In this document: positions 45,241 through 47,262 of the stretch, in pieces | Layout of the letters: every line of letters starts with the position of its first letter | Numbering within the stretch: the stretch's first letter is position 1 | Translations under genes and position numbers: made by a program | Source: an uncultured Bacteroidales bacterium | GTDB lineage: Bacteria; Bacteroidota; Bacteroidia; Bacteroidales; Bacteroidaceae | Direction of reading: 5' to 3' | DNA: 47,262 nucleotides | Assembly: GCA_902774005.1 (NCBI GenBank) | Contig: CACYGK010000006.1 | Coordinates: 1 to 47,262 of the forward strand | The notes under the pieces: generated by a model | Database searches by the model: none | Told to the model about the DNA's origin: nothing | Seen by the model: the letters and a program-made list of their open reading frames with translations, nothing else

Positions 45241-46782
45241 ATGTTAGAGCATATTACATTTTGGGGATTATCAGGAAACGCATGGTTTACCATCGTAGTT
45301 GTAGTGGCTATGTTCGCAGCTTTGATTTATACGAACATAAGAACCGAAACTGCCTTCCTTGCAACCATGACAGCCCTGCTGGTATTCGGAGTTCTGGACT
45401 TCGAAGACACATTCGAAGGCTTCAGTTCGGAGTCGGTCGTAGTAGTTGCCATCCTGTTTGCAATCGTAGCCGGACTGTCCTATGGCGGAGTATTGAACTG
45501 GATGGTAAAACACCTGATGGGAACACCCAAGACGTTGTCGGGTGCCATAGTGCGCCTGATGATGCCGGTTGCCTTACTATCGTCAATGCTGAGCAACACG
45601 ACAGTCGTGGCCCTGTTCATCAACGTAGTGAAGATTTGGGCGAAGAAACTGGGCATCGCCCCCTCCAAACTTCTCATACCGTTAAGCTACGCAGCTGGAA
45701 TGGGTGGAATCTGTACACTTATCGGTACTCCTCCCAACCTTATCATTTCACAGATGTATGCAGAAAGCAGCGGAGTCCACATGAACATATTCGAACCGAC
45801 ACTTGTCGGACTGTTCTGCCTAGTAGTAGGAGTAGTCAGCATGGTAGCAATGGGAAAACTGCTGCCCAACCATAAGTCGCCGATGGACGAAGCCGATATT
45901 GACGACTACACCACCGAACTGACTGTTCCGGCAGACAGTCCGTATGTAGGAATGACTTTGGACGATATCTACCAGAAATACAACAACGGAAAACCTTTCG
46001 ACATCGACCTGCTGGCAATCAAAGGCTACGACAGCGAGATGACAACCCCTGTAAAAGATGGAGAATTCATCATGGGTTCCGACCGTATGATAGTAACAGG
46101 AAAGGTAAAGGCAATACGTGAAACCTGTCATAGATTCGGACTAGAAGCCAAGCACATGGAAGGTATATTGGAGTCGGCAGACGAAAACGTGAGCAGTATG
46201 AAAACCCTCACATCAGCCCTGATTATGTTAGCTATGATGCTTCTCTCTGCCTTTAATATCATGCCGATGGTGAATGCATGTCTGCTGGCAGCATTTGCAA
46301 TGGTAATATTCCGCTGCTGCAAGGCAGAACAGGCATTGAAAGCGATAGACTGGGACATCCTTATAATCTTTGCAGGTAGCGTTTGCATCGGTAAAGCCAT
46401 TGAGAACTCAGGTCTGGCACATTCCATAGCCGAGGGACTGCTGCACAGCTGCGGCACAAATCCTTACGTTGTACTCACCGTGGTGTGCTTTGCGGCTATG
46501 ATAGTTACTGCATTCATATCCAACACGGCAACAGCAGCCATCTTCTACCCTATCGCCATGACTACTGCCACAACACTCCATCTGAACCCGATGACATTCT
46601 GCATAGCCCTGATGGTAGCCGTCAGCAGCAGTTTTGCCACTCCAATCGGTTCACCAACCCACATGCTGGTATATATGCCGGGCGGATATAAGTTCAAGGA
46701 CTTTGCCGTAGTGGGCATACCTATGACATTCATTATACTGATTGCCGACATATTCATAACGACACTACTTTTCCCATTCTAA
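45241..46782 (+). CDS. SLC13/DASS-family anion transporter
   Basis: A 513-residue integral membrane protein with about 10-12 helices. Both Ser-Asn-Thr motifs of the divalent anion/sodium symporter family are intact (LSNTTVVALFINVV and ISNTATAAIFYP), along with IGTPPNLI and IGSPTHML. A single TrkA-C (RCK_C) domain sits in the middle (about residues 222-305), as in sulfate-type members. It likely imports sulfate or a dicarboxylate with Na+. The ATG at 45241 is preferred over the in-frame one at 45214, inside the SDR gene. Confidence 0.9.
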   Translation: MLEHITFWGLSGNAWFTIVVVVAMFAALIYTNIRTETAFLATMTALLVFGVLDFEDTFEGFSSESVVVVAILFAIVAGLSYGGVLNWMVKHLMGTPKTLSGAIVRLMMPVALLSSMLSNTTVVALFINVVKIWAKKLGIAPSKLLIPLSYAAGMGGICTLIGTPPNLIISQMYAESSGVHMNIFEPTLVGLFCLVVGVVSMVAMGKLLPNHKSPMDEADIDDYTTELTVPADSPYVGMTLDDIYQKYNNGKPFDIDLLAIKGYDSEMTTPVKDGEFIMGSDRMIVTGKVKAIRETCHRFGLEAKHMEGILESADENVSSMKTLTSALIMLAMMLLSAFNIMPMVNACLLAAFAMVIFRCCKAEQALKAIDWDILIIFAGSVCIGKAIENSGLAHSIAEGLLHSCGTNPYVVLTVVCFAAMIVTAFISNTATAAIFYPIAMTTATTLHLNPMTFCIALMVAVSSSFATPIGSPTHMLVYMPGGYKFKDFAVVGIPMTFIILIADIFITTLLFPF

Positions 46783-46801
46783 AACATCTCGCCCCACACG
46801 T

Positions 46802-47262
46802 ATGGAAGCCTTACAGATAACGAGCACACAAAACCCGAGGATTAAATCTTTGGTGGCTTTGCAGCAGAAAGCGTCGGAACGGTGTCGTCAGGGTCTGTTC
46901 GTAGTGGAAGGCAGAAGGGAAATAGATCATTGCATAGAAAGCGGATTCGAAATCAAAGAAATATACTACAGCCCCACGTCTGCCCTCCCCCTGATGGAAG
47001 GGAGCATAAACGGTGCAACCATAATAGAGGTTTCCAAACAAGTATATGAAAAGATTGCATACCGAGGCAGCACAGAGGGTGTCGTAGCCGTAGTAAAGGA
47101 GAAAAATCTCCAATTAGAAGACTTGGCATTACCCGAAAATCCGCTCATCGTCGTTGTGGAGAGTGTAGAGAAACCCGGCAATCTGGGTGCCATACTCCGT
47201 AGTGCCGACGCAGCTGGAGTGAACGCAGTAATAGTGTGCGACCCGCTGACCGACCTCTACAA
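46802..47262 (+). CDS. TrmH-family RNA methyltransferase (partial, runs off the window)
   Basis: The first 153 codons of a SpoU/TrmH-type 2'-O-methyltransferase. It begins MEALQITSTQNPRIKSLVAL, the substrate-binding domain of the RlmB/TrmH group. Near the window end is VEKPGNLGAILRSADAAGV, the first SAM-knot motif of the family. The C-terminal SAM-binding knot lies beyond the window. It starts 19 bases after the transporter. Target RNA is not determined. Confidence 0.88.
   Translation, partial: MEALQITSTQNPRIKSLVALQQKASERCRQGLFVVEGRREIDHCIESGFEIKEIYYSPTSALPLMEGSINGATIIEVSKQVYEKIAYRGSTEGVVAVVKEKNLQLEDLALPENPLIVVVESVEKPGNLGAILRSADAAGVNAVIVCDPLTDLY

Overview
This 47 kb window is a stretch of bacterial chromosome that looks like Prevotella or a close relative (Bacteroidota, Bacteroidales). 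The reasons are: many promoters of the Bacteroidota type (TAnnTTTGC at -7 with TTG/TTTG about 19-22 bases upstream); weak or absent Shine-Dalgarno sequences; lipoproteins whose lipid-anchored Cys is followed by acidic residues, as in Bacteroidota surface-export signals; two exo-type GH2 glycosidases; a BadF-type kinase; and DUF1460 and DUF4353 proteins. The assignment rests on gene content and promoter style only; no 16S gene is present. Gene density is high, there is no phage, transposase, integrase, CRISPR array or tRNA that I can see, and most of the window is ordinary core metabolism.

Layout, left to right. 1-376: an intergenic element with inverted arrays of an 8-bp tandem repeat. 377-5361 (+): a secreted DUF4353 carbohydrate-binding protein, radA, a TetR regulator, fabG and an RluA-type pseudouridine synthase. 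5377-9098 (-): leuA-leuC-leuD preceded by a short leader ORF and a textbook attenuator. 9233-12075 (+): xylB-xylA. 12089-18766 (-): a probable operon DUF1460 - lipoprotein cyclophilin - two GH2 glycosidases. 18914-22548 (+): upp, dnaK, rplU-rpmA. 22634-27726 (-): ligA, dapA, BadF-type kinase and mannose-1-phosphate guanylyltransferase. 27727-28246: a second intergenic element built like the first. 28247-31324 (-): two surface lipoproteins with Pro-Ala linkers. 31622-32776 (+): a membrane-embedded 7TM AraC-type regulator. 32857-38866 (-): aquaporin, then ilvD-ilvB-ilvN-ilvC. 39016-42534 (+): iorA-iorB and phenylacetate-CoA ligase. 42670-43038 (-): a small DUF486 membrane protein. 43122-47262 (+): aminotransferase, SDR, SLC13 transporter and a truncated TrmH-type RNA methyltransferase.

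How the parts fit: leuACD and ilvDBNC provide most branched-chain amino-acid synthesis (leuB, ilvA and ilvE are not in the window). iorAB plus paaK can interconvert aryl acids, aryl-acetyl-CoA and aryl-pyruvates, which in rumen-type anaerobes is used to make aromatic amino acids from phenylacetate or indoleacetate. xylAB and the GH2 enzymes fit a plant-glycan degrader.

The best candidate for something little described is the leu leader at 8946-9098. It has a nearly leaderless 32-codon ORF without a single Leu codon, an intrinsic terminator with a 10-bp stem, and a perfect 10-base competing antiterminator inside the ORF. The second is a pair of intergenic elements (32-284 and 27856-28159) that share architecture but carry different 8-bp repeat units. 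All assignments come from reading the sequence and recalling families; no search or folding program was run.
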